Shown piece by piece: positions 6,805 to 13,584 of a stretch of 13,584 nucleotides of DNA. Positions within the stretch are counted from its first letter, which is position 1, and each line of letters opens with the position of its first letter. Source of the stretch: JBOHWJ01 sp050736615 (lineage in GTDB: Bacteria; Desulfobacterota; Binatia; Binatales; Binataceae); contig JBOHWL010000026.1 in the NCBI GenBank assembly GCA_050736615.1, positions 1-13,584 on the forward strand. The letters run 5' to 3'. The notes below the pieces were generated by a model. That model was not told where the DNA came from, made no database searches, and was given only the letters and a program-made list of their open reading frames with translations. The position numbers and the translations under genes are program-made.

Positions 6805-9027
6805 ATGGGTCTCGTGACCGCGGATAGGGATTACGGCCGGCTCTCCACAGCGGCGCCGCGCCGCTCGGCTTGGCCGCACGATCGCTTCGGTCTGCTCAGC
6901 TTCAGCCTCTATCTGGCGCTGGCGATGCTGTTTTTCGCGCGCGCCCTCGGCGATCCCTCCAAGGTCTATATCGGGCGGACCGCGGATCCGTCGGTGTACA
7001 TGTGGTCGCTGGTATGGTGGCCGCATGCGCTGGCGCATCGGCTCAATCCATTCATTACCCACGCCGTGTGGGCGCCGTCGGGTTTTAATGTGACCTGGAC
7101 CACGAGCATGCCGTTGGCGAGCCTGCTGATGGCGCCGCTCACGTGGCACTTCGGGCCTGTCGCCGCGTACAACGTCCTCTGTCTTTTGAGTCCGGCGCTG
7201 GCGGGATGGGCGGCGTTTCTGCTGTGCCGTGAAGCGGGCGCGGATTACTGGCCCGCGCTCGCGGGTGGCTACCTGTTCGGTTTCTCGGCGTACATGCTGG
7301 CGGAGATCCGCGCCCATGTGGTGCTGGTGCTGGTTTTCCCGATCGCTCTTGCCGCCTGGCTGGTGATCCGGCGCTTGCGCCAGCGTATCGGACCGCGCGC
7401 TTTCGTGATTGCGTTGGCATTGGCTCTGATTGCCGCGGCCGGATTTGAGCTCGAGCTGTTCGCCACCATGAGCTTGTTCGGCGGCTTCGCGCTGGCAATT
7501 GGCTATGCCTTCGCGGATAGCCACACCCGCAGACGCATTCGCGAGTTGCTATTGCCGCTGCTATGCGCGTACGCGATGGCGGCCGTCCTGATGTTGCCGT
7601 ACCTGTATTATTTTTTTCAACCCGGATTTCCGCGCGCTCCGATAAACTCGCCCAAGGCGTATTCGATCGACGTTCTGAATTTGTTGATTCCCACGGCTGT
7701 GAATCAACTTGGCACGCTGGGCATCCTGGGGCATGTCGCGCGTCATTTCCCCGGCGCGCTGATTGAAACCGACGGCTATCTCGGCTTGCCCCTGATCGCG
7801 GTGGCGGCGGCCTTTCTGTTTTCGCGCCGTAATACTATGACGGGCAAGACGCTTGCCGTGTTCCTGCTGGTGACGCTCGTCGCCGCGCTGGGTCCGCGGC
7901 TGCATCTCGATGGCCGCGTGTTATTCGGCTTGCCCTGGAAGATCGCGGGCCACGTCCCGCTAATCGACAACGCGCTGCCCGCGCGCTTTATGCTGTTCGC
8001 GTTCCTTGCGCTGGCGGTCGTGCTGGCGTTGTGGCTTTCGGATCGGACCACAAATTTGCCGATCAGGCTCGCGGCGATAATTCTGATCGCGGGTTCGATG
8101 CTGCCGAATTGGTCGGCCGCATTCTGGACGCGTGTTGCGAACACGCCGGCGTTTTTTACTTCCGGGCTCTATCGCAACCAGCTTGCGCGCGATGAAAACG
8201 TGATCGTGTTGCCGTACGGCGCCAGCGGCAACAGCATGCTGTGGCAGGCCGAGGCCCATATGTACTTTCGCATGGCCGGTGGATGGACCAGTATTACGCC
8301 GCGCGCTTTCGAGCGCTGGCCGATTGTCGACGCGCTCTGGAACGGCACCTCGCTCCCCGATGGCGCGATGCAGCTAAAGGCGTTCATGGCGGCGCATGAC
8401 GTCTCGGCGGTGCTGGTCGCCGATTCGGCACGGGAACGATGGGCGCCGCTGTTGGATTCGCTGGATCTGTCTCCGCGCCATCTCGGCGGCATCACGCTTT
8501 ATCGCCCGGCGCCGGCGATGCTGGCACAATGGCGCGAGGCGGACGTGCCTCAGATGCAACAGGCGGCCGCGGCGGCCCGCTTCAAGGAATTACTGGTTGC
8601 CGCGCAAAAATATCTCGCGCAGGGACGCGATCCGCGCGACCTGACGCCGCTGGCGGTCCAACGACTGGGGCTGCTGGCGCCACGCCGCGTGCCGCTCGGC
8701 AAGCACGGAAATGAGGGCGTGCGCACACACAATGGGCTCTATCTGGGGCCGTGGAAGAATGGCCAAATCGCGGTCGGCGTGACCGGCTCGTACGAGGTGC
8801 TCGAGCCGTTGATCGAGCGGTTGCGAGGCCTCGCGAGCCGGGTCTATTTCCCCTTTCCACATGAACTCGGAAAGCGGCCGCGCGGAGACACTTTTATGCG
8901 GATGCTGGTGATGACCTTCGACCCGCGCTTGCTGACTCGCGCGGCCGCTCGCACCACCTTATCCGTGACACCGCTCACCGACTCGCCTGCTCCTCCCGTT
9001 TACATGCGCACGTTGCAGACTCCTTAG
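6805..9027 (+). CDS. Polytopic membrane protein, GT-C glycosyltransferase-like, with large C-terminal soluble domain
   Basis: From ATG 6805 the protein has 740 residues. About 11 hydrophobic segments lie between residues 28 and 435, for example SFSLYLALAMLFFARAL and VIALALALIAAAG. After the first helix a long loop reads GRTADPSVYMWSLVWWPHAL (57-76) with Asp61, then NPFITHAVWAPSGFNVTW and the segment ending in FGFSAYML. This layout of an acidic residue in the first loop plus aromatic and proline-rich motifs resembles GT-C enzymes that use polyprenyl-linked sugars. Residues 440-740 lack transmembrane segments and are of unknown role. The start is uncertain: no good ribosome-binding site is seen for 6805 or for the alternative ATG 6760. 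A longer open frame back to 6553 overlaps the hydrolase gene and is not a credible N-terminus. Repeat copy B begins at its stop codon. Confidence 0.72.
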   Translation: MGLVTADRDYGRLSTAAPRRSAWPHDRFGLLSFSLYLALAMLFFARALGDPSKVYIGRTADPSVYMWSLVWWPHALAHRLNPFITHAVWAPSGFNVTWTTSMPLASLLMAPLTWHFGPVAAYNVLCLLSPALAGWAAFLLCREAGADYWPALAGGYLFGFSAYMLAEIRAHVVLVLVFPIALAAWLVIRRLRQRIGPRAFVIALALALIAAAGFELELFATMSLFGGFALAIGYAFADSHTRRRIRELLLPLLCAYAMAAVLMLPYLYYFFQPGFPRAPINSPKAYSIDVLNLLIPTAVNQLGTLGILGHVARHFPGALIETDGYLGLPLIAVAAAFLFSRRNTMTGKTLAVFLLVTLVAALGPRLHLDGRVLFGLPWKIAGHVPLIDNALPARFMLFAFLALAVVLALWLSDRTTNLPIRLAAIILIAGSMLPNWSAAFWTRVANTPAFFTSGLYRNQLARDENVIVLPYGASGNSMLWQAEAHMYFRMAGGWTSITPRAFERWPIVDALWNGTSLPDGAMQLKAFMAAHDVSAVLVADSARERWAPLLDSLDLSPRHLGGITLYRPAPAMLAQWREADVPQMQQAAAAARFKELLVAAQKYLAQGRDPRDLTPLAVQRLGLLAPRRVPLGKHGNEGVRTHNGLYLGPWKNGQIAVGVTGSYEVLEPLIERLRGLASRVYFPFPHELGKRPRGDTFMRMLVMTFDPRLLTRAAARTTLSVTPLTDSPAPPVYMRTLQTP

Positions 9028-9215
9028 TTCGGCTTCACTTCGTTCCGCCTGATGCCGCCTCCGCTCGGGAAGCTCTGCACAAAGGGGCAATTCCGTCATT
9101 CTGAGCGCAGCGAAGAATTCCGGATCCTCTTCTTTTTTGTGGGCTTTTTACCGGGATTCTTCACTTCGCGGACTCCGTTCAGAATGACAAACAGGACTTG
9201 TGCGGAATTCCCTAG
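9026..9215 (-). repeat. Palindromic interspersed repeat, copy B (full length, inverted relative to A)
   Basis: The same architecture as copy A, read on the minus strand: terminus CTAGGGAATTCCGCACAAG (9215 down to 9197), long arm (9188-9151), pyrimidine-rich spacer, short arm (9123-9095), outer motif TTTGTGCAGAGC, then a tail to 9027. The long arm again carries a 9-base insert (TCCGCGAAG) at the same place as in copy A. The tail reaches the last base of the preceding gene's TAG stop. As a transcribed palindrome it could fold into a long hairpin between the membrane-protein gene and the kinase gene. No coding capacity is seen. Confidence 0.85.
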
Positions 9216-9337
9216 TGTACTGTCGTGGACTTGCGATCTTAATAGCCGAGATCAAATTGGCAGTGATTCACAGAACCAAACGCGGCATGAATTTAATTTG
9301 TGCCGCACACTCGTACGTTCGTGAATTTCTTCGTATA

Positions 9338-9360
9338 ACCCGCGAATATATCAGGCGGGT
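9338..9360 (+). other. Small perfect hairpin upstream of the hybrid kinase
   Basis: ACCCGC (9338-9343) and GCGGGT (9355-9360) form a perfect 6-bp stem around an 11-base AT-rich loop. Only a weak T-rich stretch (CCTTTG) follows, so terminator activity is doubtful. The remaining unassigned sequence from 9216 to 9407 in the 440-base gap shows nothing else I can support. Confidence 0.3.
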
Positions 9361-9407
9361 CCTTTGTCAGCCGCCCGGGCTGAGATTAGAATCAAAACGG
9401 ATTTCAT

Positions 9408-9435
9408 TTGCGTGAAAAGTGTGATCGAATATGAA
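9408..9435 (+). promoter_or_regulatory. Possible promoter for the hybrid kinase gene
   Basis: TTGCGT (9408-9413), a 16-base spacer and TATGAA (9430-9435) lie 32 bases before ATG 9468. Both hexamers are imperfect; the spacing and position are what support the call. Confidence 0.28.
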
Positions 9436-9467
9436 GCCGTGCCCGTGACTGACTCTGGTGTTGGCTT

Positions 9468-11723
9468 ATGAAAATTGCGGACGATGAGCGGGTCTCGGGG
9501 GTTGCGCCCTCCAATACAAATAACACGGGCCACTTGGTCCAATTTTACGAGAGCCATGAGTTTTTGACCGACGCCGTAGCCGGATTCCTCGGCGATGGCC
9601 TGGCGGCTGGCTCCGCATGCCTGTTGATCGCGACGCCGGCACATCGTGCGGCGGTCGAGCGGCATCTTGAGAAGTGCGGCATATCCGTGCGGACGTGGGA
9701 TGGCTATCTCGCGCTCGACGCGGCGGAATTGCTGTCGCGTTTCATCGTGAGCGGCGCGCTGGACGAGGAATTGTTCTCCACCACGGTGGGTGGACTCGTC
9801 GAGCAAGCGGCGCGCGCGGGCAAGCGCGTGCGGGTGTTTGGCGAGATGGTGGCGCTGCTATGGCAACGGCGCGAACGCGCGGCCGCGCTGCGTCTGGAAG
9901 AGCTCTGGAATGGATTGGGGAAACGGTTGCCGCTCCTACTGCTGTGCGGTTATCCGGTTGATCTTTTCGGTCTCGAACCCGACCGCGGCGCGCTCCTGAC
10001 CATCTGCTCGCATCACTCCGGGATTATTCCGGCTGAAAGCTATACCGCCTTGACCGATGACGCTCAGCTTCGTTCGGTGATTCAGCTTCAACACCAGGCA
10101 AAGGCGCTGACGAACGAACGGATGGAGCGCCGCAAGGTTCAGGCGTCGCTTGATCTGCGCGAACAGGAGTTGGCGGATTTCCTGGAATACGCCGCCGAGG
10201 GAGTGCAGCAGGTGGACGCCGACGGCCGCGTGCTTTGGGCGAATCAGACCCATCTTGATGTCCTCGGGTATGCCCTTGACGAATATATCGGTCATCACTT
10301 CAGCGAGTTCTGGCCGGCCCGCGAACGCTTCGACGAATACTGGCGCATGCTGACCGGCGGTGCGACCGTCACCGATTTTGCCACCGCCCTCAGGTGCAAA
10401 GACGGCTCGGTGCGAGAGGTGTTGATCCGGTCCAACGGCTTTTGGCGGGACGGCCAATTTCTTTATACGCGCTCCTTTATTCGCGACCTGACTGAACGGG
10501 TGCGGCTGGAAAACGAGCTGCGCACAACCATCGCGCGGCTGGCCGAAGAAGATCGCCACAAGGATGAATTCCTGGCGATGCTCGCGCATGAATTACGCAA
10601 TCCCCTGGCCGCGATTATGAATGCGCTGGCCGTAGTCAATCCCGACGACACGCGCCAAACCAGTGCAGCGCAAATCGCCCGGCGCCAAACCGAGCAGCTC
10701 TCCCGCATAATCGATGATCTGCTCGACGTCGCGCGCATCACGCGTGGCAAAATCTCGCTGCAAAAGGAAACGGTGCGTATCGGCGACGTGGTCGAGCGCG
10801 CGCTCGAACAAGCGCGCCACTTAATCAGCGCACGCCACCATCATCTGACCGTTTCAATCTCGCCCGCGGCGAAAGCGGCGCAAGTCAACGCAGATCCGGC
10901 GCGGCTGCAACAGGTAATCGGCAATCTGATTGACAATGCCGCCAAGTTCACGCCGTTCGGCGGCCGCATCGAATTGATCGTCACGTGCGCGGATCAGGCC
11001 GTCATTCAGGTGCGTGATAATGGCGAAGGTATCGCACCCGAGATGCTGCCCCATATCTTCGACCTCTTCAGGCAAGCCGACGCTTCGCTCGATCGGGCAC
11101 ACGGCGGGTTGGGCATGGGTCTGACGCTGGCGAAACAATTGGTCGAAATGCACCACGGGCGACTCGAGGCGCGCAGCGGTGGGCGCGGCCGGGGCAGCGA
11201 ATTTGAAATACGCTTGCCGCTGGATAAAGGCCAGACACGCGCAGACGAACGTGCGGTCGCCCCAGGCGCCAGCCTCACGGCGCTCCGCGTCCTGATCGTG
11301 GACGACAATTTTGATGCGGCCGAGAGTCTCAAGGCTTTAATCGAATTACTCGGTCACCAGGCTCATATCGCCGCTGATGGCGACGCCGCGCTGACGGCGA
11401 TTGACTCGGCGGAATTCAAGCTTGCGCTGGTGGATATCGGCTTGCCCGGTATGGATGGCTACGAGCTTGCGCGACGCCTTCGCACTTTGCGTGGCGGGGC
11501 GGAGCTGACCTTATGCGCGCTGACCGGCTATAGCCAGGAGGAGGCGCGGCAACGCGCAACAGCGGCGGGGTTTGATCGTCATTTCGTCAAGCCGCTCAAG
11601 ATTGAAGCGCTGGAAACTCTGCTGGCGGAAATCTGCCAATCGGATCGAGGGGCCGTGGCGGAGGTGCGCGAACCTGCGATCCCGCTGCCTGATCGCGATC
11701 CCCCGCCCCATCCGGCGCAGTGA
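9468..11723 (+). CDS. Hybrid sensor histidine kinase: MEDS-PAS-HisKA-HATPase-REC
   Basis: The 751-residue protein has no transmembrane segment and is probably cytoplasmic. Residues about 20-190 match the MEDS (DcmR-type) sensory domain, starting with HLVQFYESHEFL and containing RVFGEMVALLW. A coiled-coil linker leads to a PAS domain (about 232-345; DADGRVLWANQ, VLGYALDEYIG). The HisKA H-box is DEFLAMLAHELRNPL with His374. The ATPase domain shows the N-box NLIDNAAKF (Asn486, Asn490), DNGEG (517-521), FDLFRQ and GGLGMGL. The receiver (606-722) has the acidic pair Asp612-Asp613, phospho-acceptor Asp656 (VDIGLPGMDG), Thr686 and Lys708, so every catalytic residue expected is present. A Pro-rich tail ends the protein. 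Stimulus and output are unknown; no separate response regulator lies in the window. The ribosome-binding site before ATG 9468 is weak. Confidence 0.93.
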   Translation: MKIADDERVSGVAPSNTNNTGHLVQFYESHEFLTDAVAGFLGDGLAAGSACLLIATPAHRAAVERHLEKCGISVRTWDGYLALDAAELLSRFIVSGALDEELFSTTVGGLVEQAARAGKRVRVFGEMVALLWQRRERAAALRLEELWNGLGKRLPLLLLCGYPVDLFGLEPDRGALLTICSHHSGIIPAESYTALTDDAQLRSVIQLQHQAKALTNERMERRKVQASLDLREQELADFLEYAAEGVQQVDADGRVLWANQTHLDVLGYALDEYIGHHFSEFWPARERFDEYWRMLTGGATVTDFATALRCKDGSVREVLIRSNGFWRDGQFLYTRSFIRDLTERVRLENELRTTIARLAEEDRHKDEFLAMLAHELRNPLAAIMNALAVVNPDDTRQTSAAQIARRQTEQLSRIIDDLLDVARITRGKISLQKETVRIGDVVERALEQARHLISARHHHLTVSISPAAKAAQVNADPARLQQVIGNLIDNAAKFTPFGGRIELIVTCADQAVIQVRDNGEGIAPEMLPHIFDLFRQADASLDRAHGGLGMGLTLAKQLVEMHHGRLEARSGGRGRGSEFEIRLPLDKGQTRADERAVAPGASLTALRVLIVDDNFDAAESLKALIELLGHQAHIAADGDAALTAIDSAEFKLALVDIGLPGMDGYELARRLRTLRGGAELTLCALTGYSQEEARQRATAAGFDRHFVKPLKIEALETLLAEICQSDRGAVAEVREPAIPLPDRDPPPHPAQ

Positions 11724-11759
11724 CATGAGGCGTCAATCCCGTGCCCATTCGCCGCACCG

Positions 11760-11864
11760 CTAAGGAACGTTTGCATAACCCCTTTTTGTCATAAGAACAG
11801 CAAAAGACCCGGGATTCCTCTCAGCGTTCGGAATGACAAAGGAGTTCGTGCGGAGCTTGCCTAG
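11760..11864 (+). repeat. Palindromic interspersed repeat, copy C (internally deleted)
   Basis: It starts with CTAAGGAACGTTTGCATAAC, a degenerate form of the copy A terminus (14 of 20 positions match a terminus consensus taken from the copies). After a short stretch it resumes at the central motif CAAAAGACCCGGGATTCCTC, followed by the right inner arm TTCGGAATGAC and the outer motif with terminus GTGCGGAGCTTGCCTAG (11848-11864). Most of the left inner arm and the tail are missing. Its right end abuts the GTG start of the porin gene. Confidence 0.75.
11852..11855 (+). promoter_or_regulatory. Ribosome-binding site of the porin gene, inside repeat copy C
   Basis: GGAG lies 9 bases before GTG 11865. 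The bases are part of the conserved terminal motif of the repeat (CGGAGCTTGCCTAG), and an in-frame TAG at 11862-11864 closes any earlier start. This site therefore supports the GTG start. Confidence 0.5.
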
Positions 11865-13271
11865 GTGTATGGAATCGATAGCTCCCCGTCGCCTCAGGCC
11901 GTATCGCGCCGCCATCAGGATCCTTCGCATCCGGCGACCGAAGCGGCGCATTCAATCCAATGTACGCGGGTCATCATATTGGCGCTGCTGCTCATCTGGG
12001 CTGGCTTCGCCCGAGCGGCTTCGCCCGCGATTGAATCAGGTTCGAATCTCAGTTTCGCCGCTCTGGACGTTTTCAGCACCAGTCCGTCCGATCAGAATCC
12101 GCCGGTCGTGATTTCTCAACCGCATACGATGCCTCCAGAGAAGACGTCCATCGAAGAAACGGCGACCGGCGCTTGGTGGGGTGTTCGTGATCAACTGCAA
12201 AATGACGGCATCTGGCTCGGCGCAACGTGGGTGATGGAGGGCTTTCAGAATTTCCGCGGCGGTATCGATACCGAGCCTACGGTAATGGCCTCCACCACCA
12301 CTGCTCACGTCGGTCTTGATCTACATAAATTGTTCGGTTGGCCGGGTGGCGAGGTCTATCTCGACCTGCAAGATCATGGGGGACGCAATCCTTCCCATCT
12401 ATTGGTTGGCGACCTGCAGATCTTCGATAAATTCAACTCGGCGCCTTTCCTTCAAATCGATGAATTCTGGTATCAGCAGGAACTGTTCGCGGGTGCGTTG
12501 CGCGTCAAGATCGGGAAGGTTGACGCGAACACCGAATTCAGCGTGATTGATAATGGCTTGCCGTTCCTGAGCAGTTCGACCCAGGTTTCGCCGACTATCT
12601 TCGTGTTCCCGACGTTTCCGGACCCGATGCCCAGCATCAATGTTTTCTTCACGCCGAATGAGCCTTTCTATGCCAGCTTCGGCGCCTACTATGCCAACAA
12701 GTCAGATCATGCGCTGGATTTTTTCGGCCGCCCTTACGAGGCCCAGCATAGCACCGGCGGCACGTTGTTCCTGGGTGAGACCGGCACGTTCTGGCATGAG
12801 GCGCCGTGGTTGGGCCATGACGGCAATCTGCGCCTCGGCATCTGGGGACATACCGGGACTTTCAAACGCTTCGACCGCTCGCATCAGCATGGCGCGATGG
12901 GCTTTTACACCATTGGGAATCAGACGCTCTGGCAGCCACGGGCGGATGATCGTGGCGTGCGCATGTTTCTGGAATTCGCCCATGCGCAACGGAGCGTCAG
13001 CCCAATTGACTGGCATGGCGGGGGCGGGTTTACATGGACCGGTCTGATCCGTTTCCGGCCTCACGACATCATCGGGTTCAGTCCGCAGTACGTTCACCTG
13101 AGCGACGAAAACGGCTTCACGTATTCGTACGAAGCGGCGCTCGAAGTCTTCTACCAGATGAAGCTGACGCCGTGGTTCAGAATTCAACCTGATTTGCAAT
13201 ACATCATTCATCCCGGCGGGCGCCATCCCAACGCGCTGATGGGGACCCTCCGTCTCGGCCTAGACCTATAA
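11865..13271 (+). CDS. OprB-family carbohydrate-selective porin
   Basis: Most of the 468 residues alternate in the beta-strand manner of outer-membrane porins. OprB-like features include WWGVRDQLQNDGIWLGATW near the N-terminus of the mature part, a GEVYLDLQDHGG segment, LRVKIGKVDANTEFS, and the last strand NALMGTLRLGLDL ending at the C-terminus. It probably forms a channel for sugars or other small neutral solutes; specificity cannot be read. The signal peptide is odd: about 35 polar residues precede the hydrophobic core VIILALLLIWAGFARAA (36-52). An in-frame TAG just before GTG 11865 rules out an earlier start and no in-frame ATG occurs before the core, so GTG 11865 is the best choice. The hybrid kinase gene ends 141 bases upstream and could regulate it, though only position suggests this. 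Confidence 0.87.
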   Translation: MYGIDSSPSPQAVSRRHQDPSHPATEAAHSIQCTRVIILALLLIWAGFARAASPAIESGSNLSFAALDVFSTSPSDQNPPVVISQPHTMPPEKTSIEETATGAWWGVRDQLQNDGIWLGATWVMEGFQNFRGGIDTEPTVMASTTTAHVGLDLHKLFGWPGGEVYLDLQDHGGRNPSHLLVGDLQIFDKFNSAPFLQIDEFWYQQELFAGALRVKIGKVDANTEFSVIDNGLPFLSSSTQVSPTIFVFPTFPDPMPSINVFFTPNEPFYASFGAYYANKSDHALDFFGRPYEAQHSTGGTLFLGETGTFWHEAPWLGHDGNLRLGIWGHTGTFKRFDRSHQHGAMGFYTIGNQTLWQPRADDRGVRMFLEFAHAQRSVSPIDWHGGGGFTWTGLIRFRPHDIIGFSPQYVHLSDENGFTYSYEAALEVFYQMKLTPWFRIQPDLQYIIHPGGRHPNALMGTLRLGLDL

Positions 13272-13365
13272 ATGCGGTTGATCTAACCCGTGGCCAAGCC
13301 GCTATGATTGGCCCGGTATGCGGCATCCTATTGCGGACCAACATGATTCCGGACTGGAAGGCCAT

Positions 13366-13584
13366 ATGAGCAATCGCGAGTCTGCCGGGCTTGCCAAGGC
13401 TGAAGAATCCGTTGATCACCATCAAACCGCGGTGAAGGCACTCGAAAATGATGAGCCCGCCAGCATCCCGCGGCCGGATGTGCGTGCTCCGGAATTTTAT
13501 CTGAATCGAGAACTCACCTGGCTGGCCTTCAATCGCAGGGTGCTGGCCGAAGCCGAGGATGAACGTAATCCGTTGCTCGAGCGG
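13366..13584 (+). CDS. ppk1: Polyphosphate kinase 1, N-terminal fragment (runs off window)
   Basis: The 73 visible codons remain open to the window edge. Residues 44-73 (EFYLNRELTWLAFNRRVLAE, then AEDERNPLLER) are the well-known N-terminal signature of PPK1, which reversibly polymerises the gamma-phosphate of ATP into polyphosphate. About 43 acidic and polar residues precede the signature, a longer leader than in many PPK1 proteins. ATG 13366 is preferred because GGAAGG (13356-13361) lies 4 bases upstream. An in-frame ATG at 13318 would add 16 residues but has no clear ribosome-binding site. The catalytic histidines lie beyond the window. The 94-base gap after the porin gene contains no obvious terminator. 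Confidence 0.9.
   Translation, partial: MSNRESAGLAKAEESVDHHQTAVKALENDEPASIPRPDVRAPEFYLNRELTWLAFNRRVLAEAEDERNPLLER

Noticed and set aside
6634..7524. Long minus-strand open frame of 296 codons opposite the membrane-protein gene
   Set aside because: Rich in Arg, His and Gln, no recognisable domain, and fully overlapped by a well-supported gene; typical antisense shadow in GC-rich DNA.
9936..10589. Minus-strand open frame of 217 codons inside the hybrid kinase gene
   Set aside because: It is antisense to the PAS and linker coding region and shows no domain of its own.

Overview
The window looks like a chromosomal segment of a free-living Gram-negative bacterium. It encodes an OprB-type outer-membrane porin, exported proteins with Sec and Tat signals, a polytopic GT-C-like membrane protein, a hybrid histidine kinase and the start of polyphosphate kinase. 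GC is moderately high and palindromic repeats of the 'GTCATTC...GAATC' type lie between genes. This would suit a soil lineage such as Binatota, Acidobacteriota or a former deltaproteobacterium, but no marker here fixes the phylum. I see no tRNA, rRNA, CRISPR array, transposase, phage or plasmid gene.

Layout. The left third (1-4206) is read leftwards. A nucleotidyltransferase-fold protein (2938-4206) is followed by a large secreted beta-propeller-like protein (785-2719), then by the 5' part of a second secreted protein (1-538, cut by the window edge). The N-terminal regions of the last two are clearly homologous, so they are a tandem paralogous pair. The divergent gap at 4207-4546 carries repeat copy A.

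From 4547 everything is read rightwards. First comes a cluster that may be one operon: a Tat-exported Fe/Mn-SOD-fold protein lacking the fourth metal ligand (4547-5299), an SCP2-like lipid-binding protein (5434-5877), an alpha/beta hydrolase (5900-6709) and a GT-C-like polytopic membrane protein (start about 6805, end 9027). Repeat copy B begins at the stop codon of the last gene. Then follow a MEDS-PAS-HisKA-HATPase-REC hybrid kinase (9468-11723), repeat copy C, an OprB-like porin whose ribosome-binding site lies inside copy C (11865-13271), and the first 73 codons of ppk1 (13366-13584).

How the genes may work together. The SCP2 and hydrolase genes are 22 bases apart, each with a good ribosome-binding site, and plausibly act together on a hydrophobic ester substrate. 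The SOD-like and membrane-protein neighbours make an envelope or lipid theme possible but unproven. The hybrid kinase could regulate the following porin, though only adjacency suggests this. The most distinctive items are the asymmetric palindromic repeat family (two full copies, one internally deleted), the SOD-fold protein with a changed ligand set, the tandem secreted paralogs with polybasic linkers, and a perfect 17-bp tandem duplication in the SOD-SCP2 gap. I find no convincing wholly new multi-gene system.
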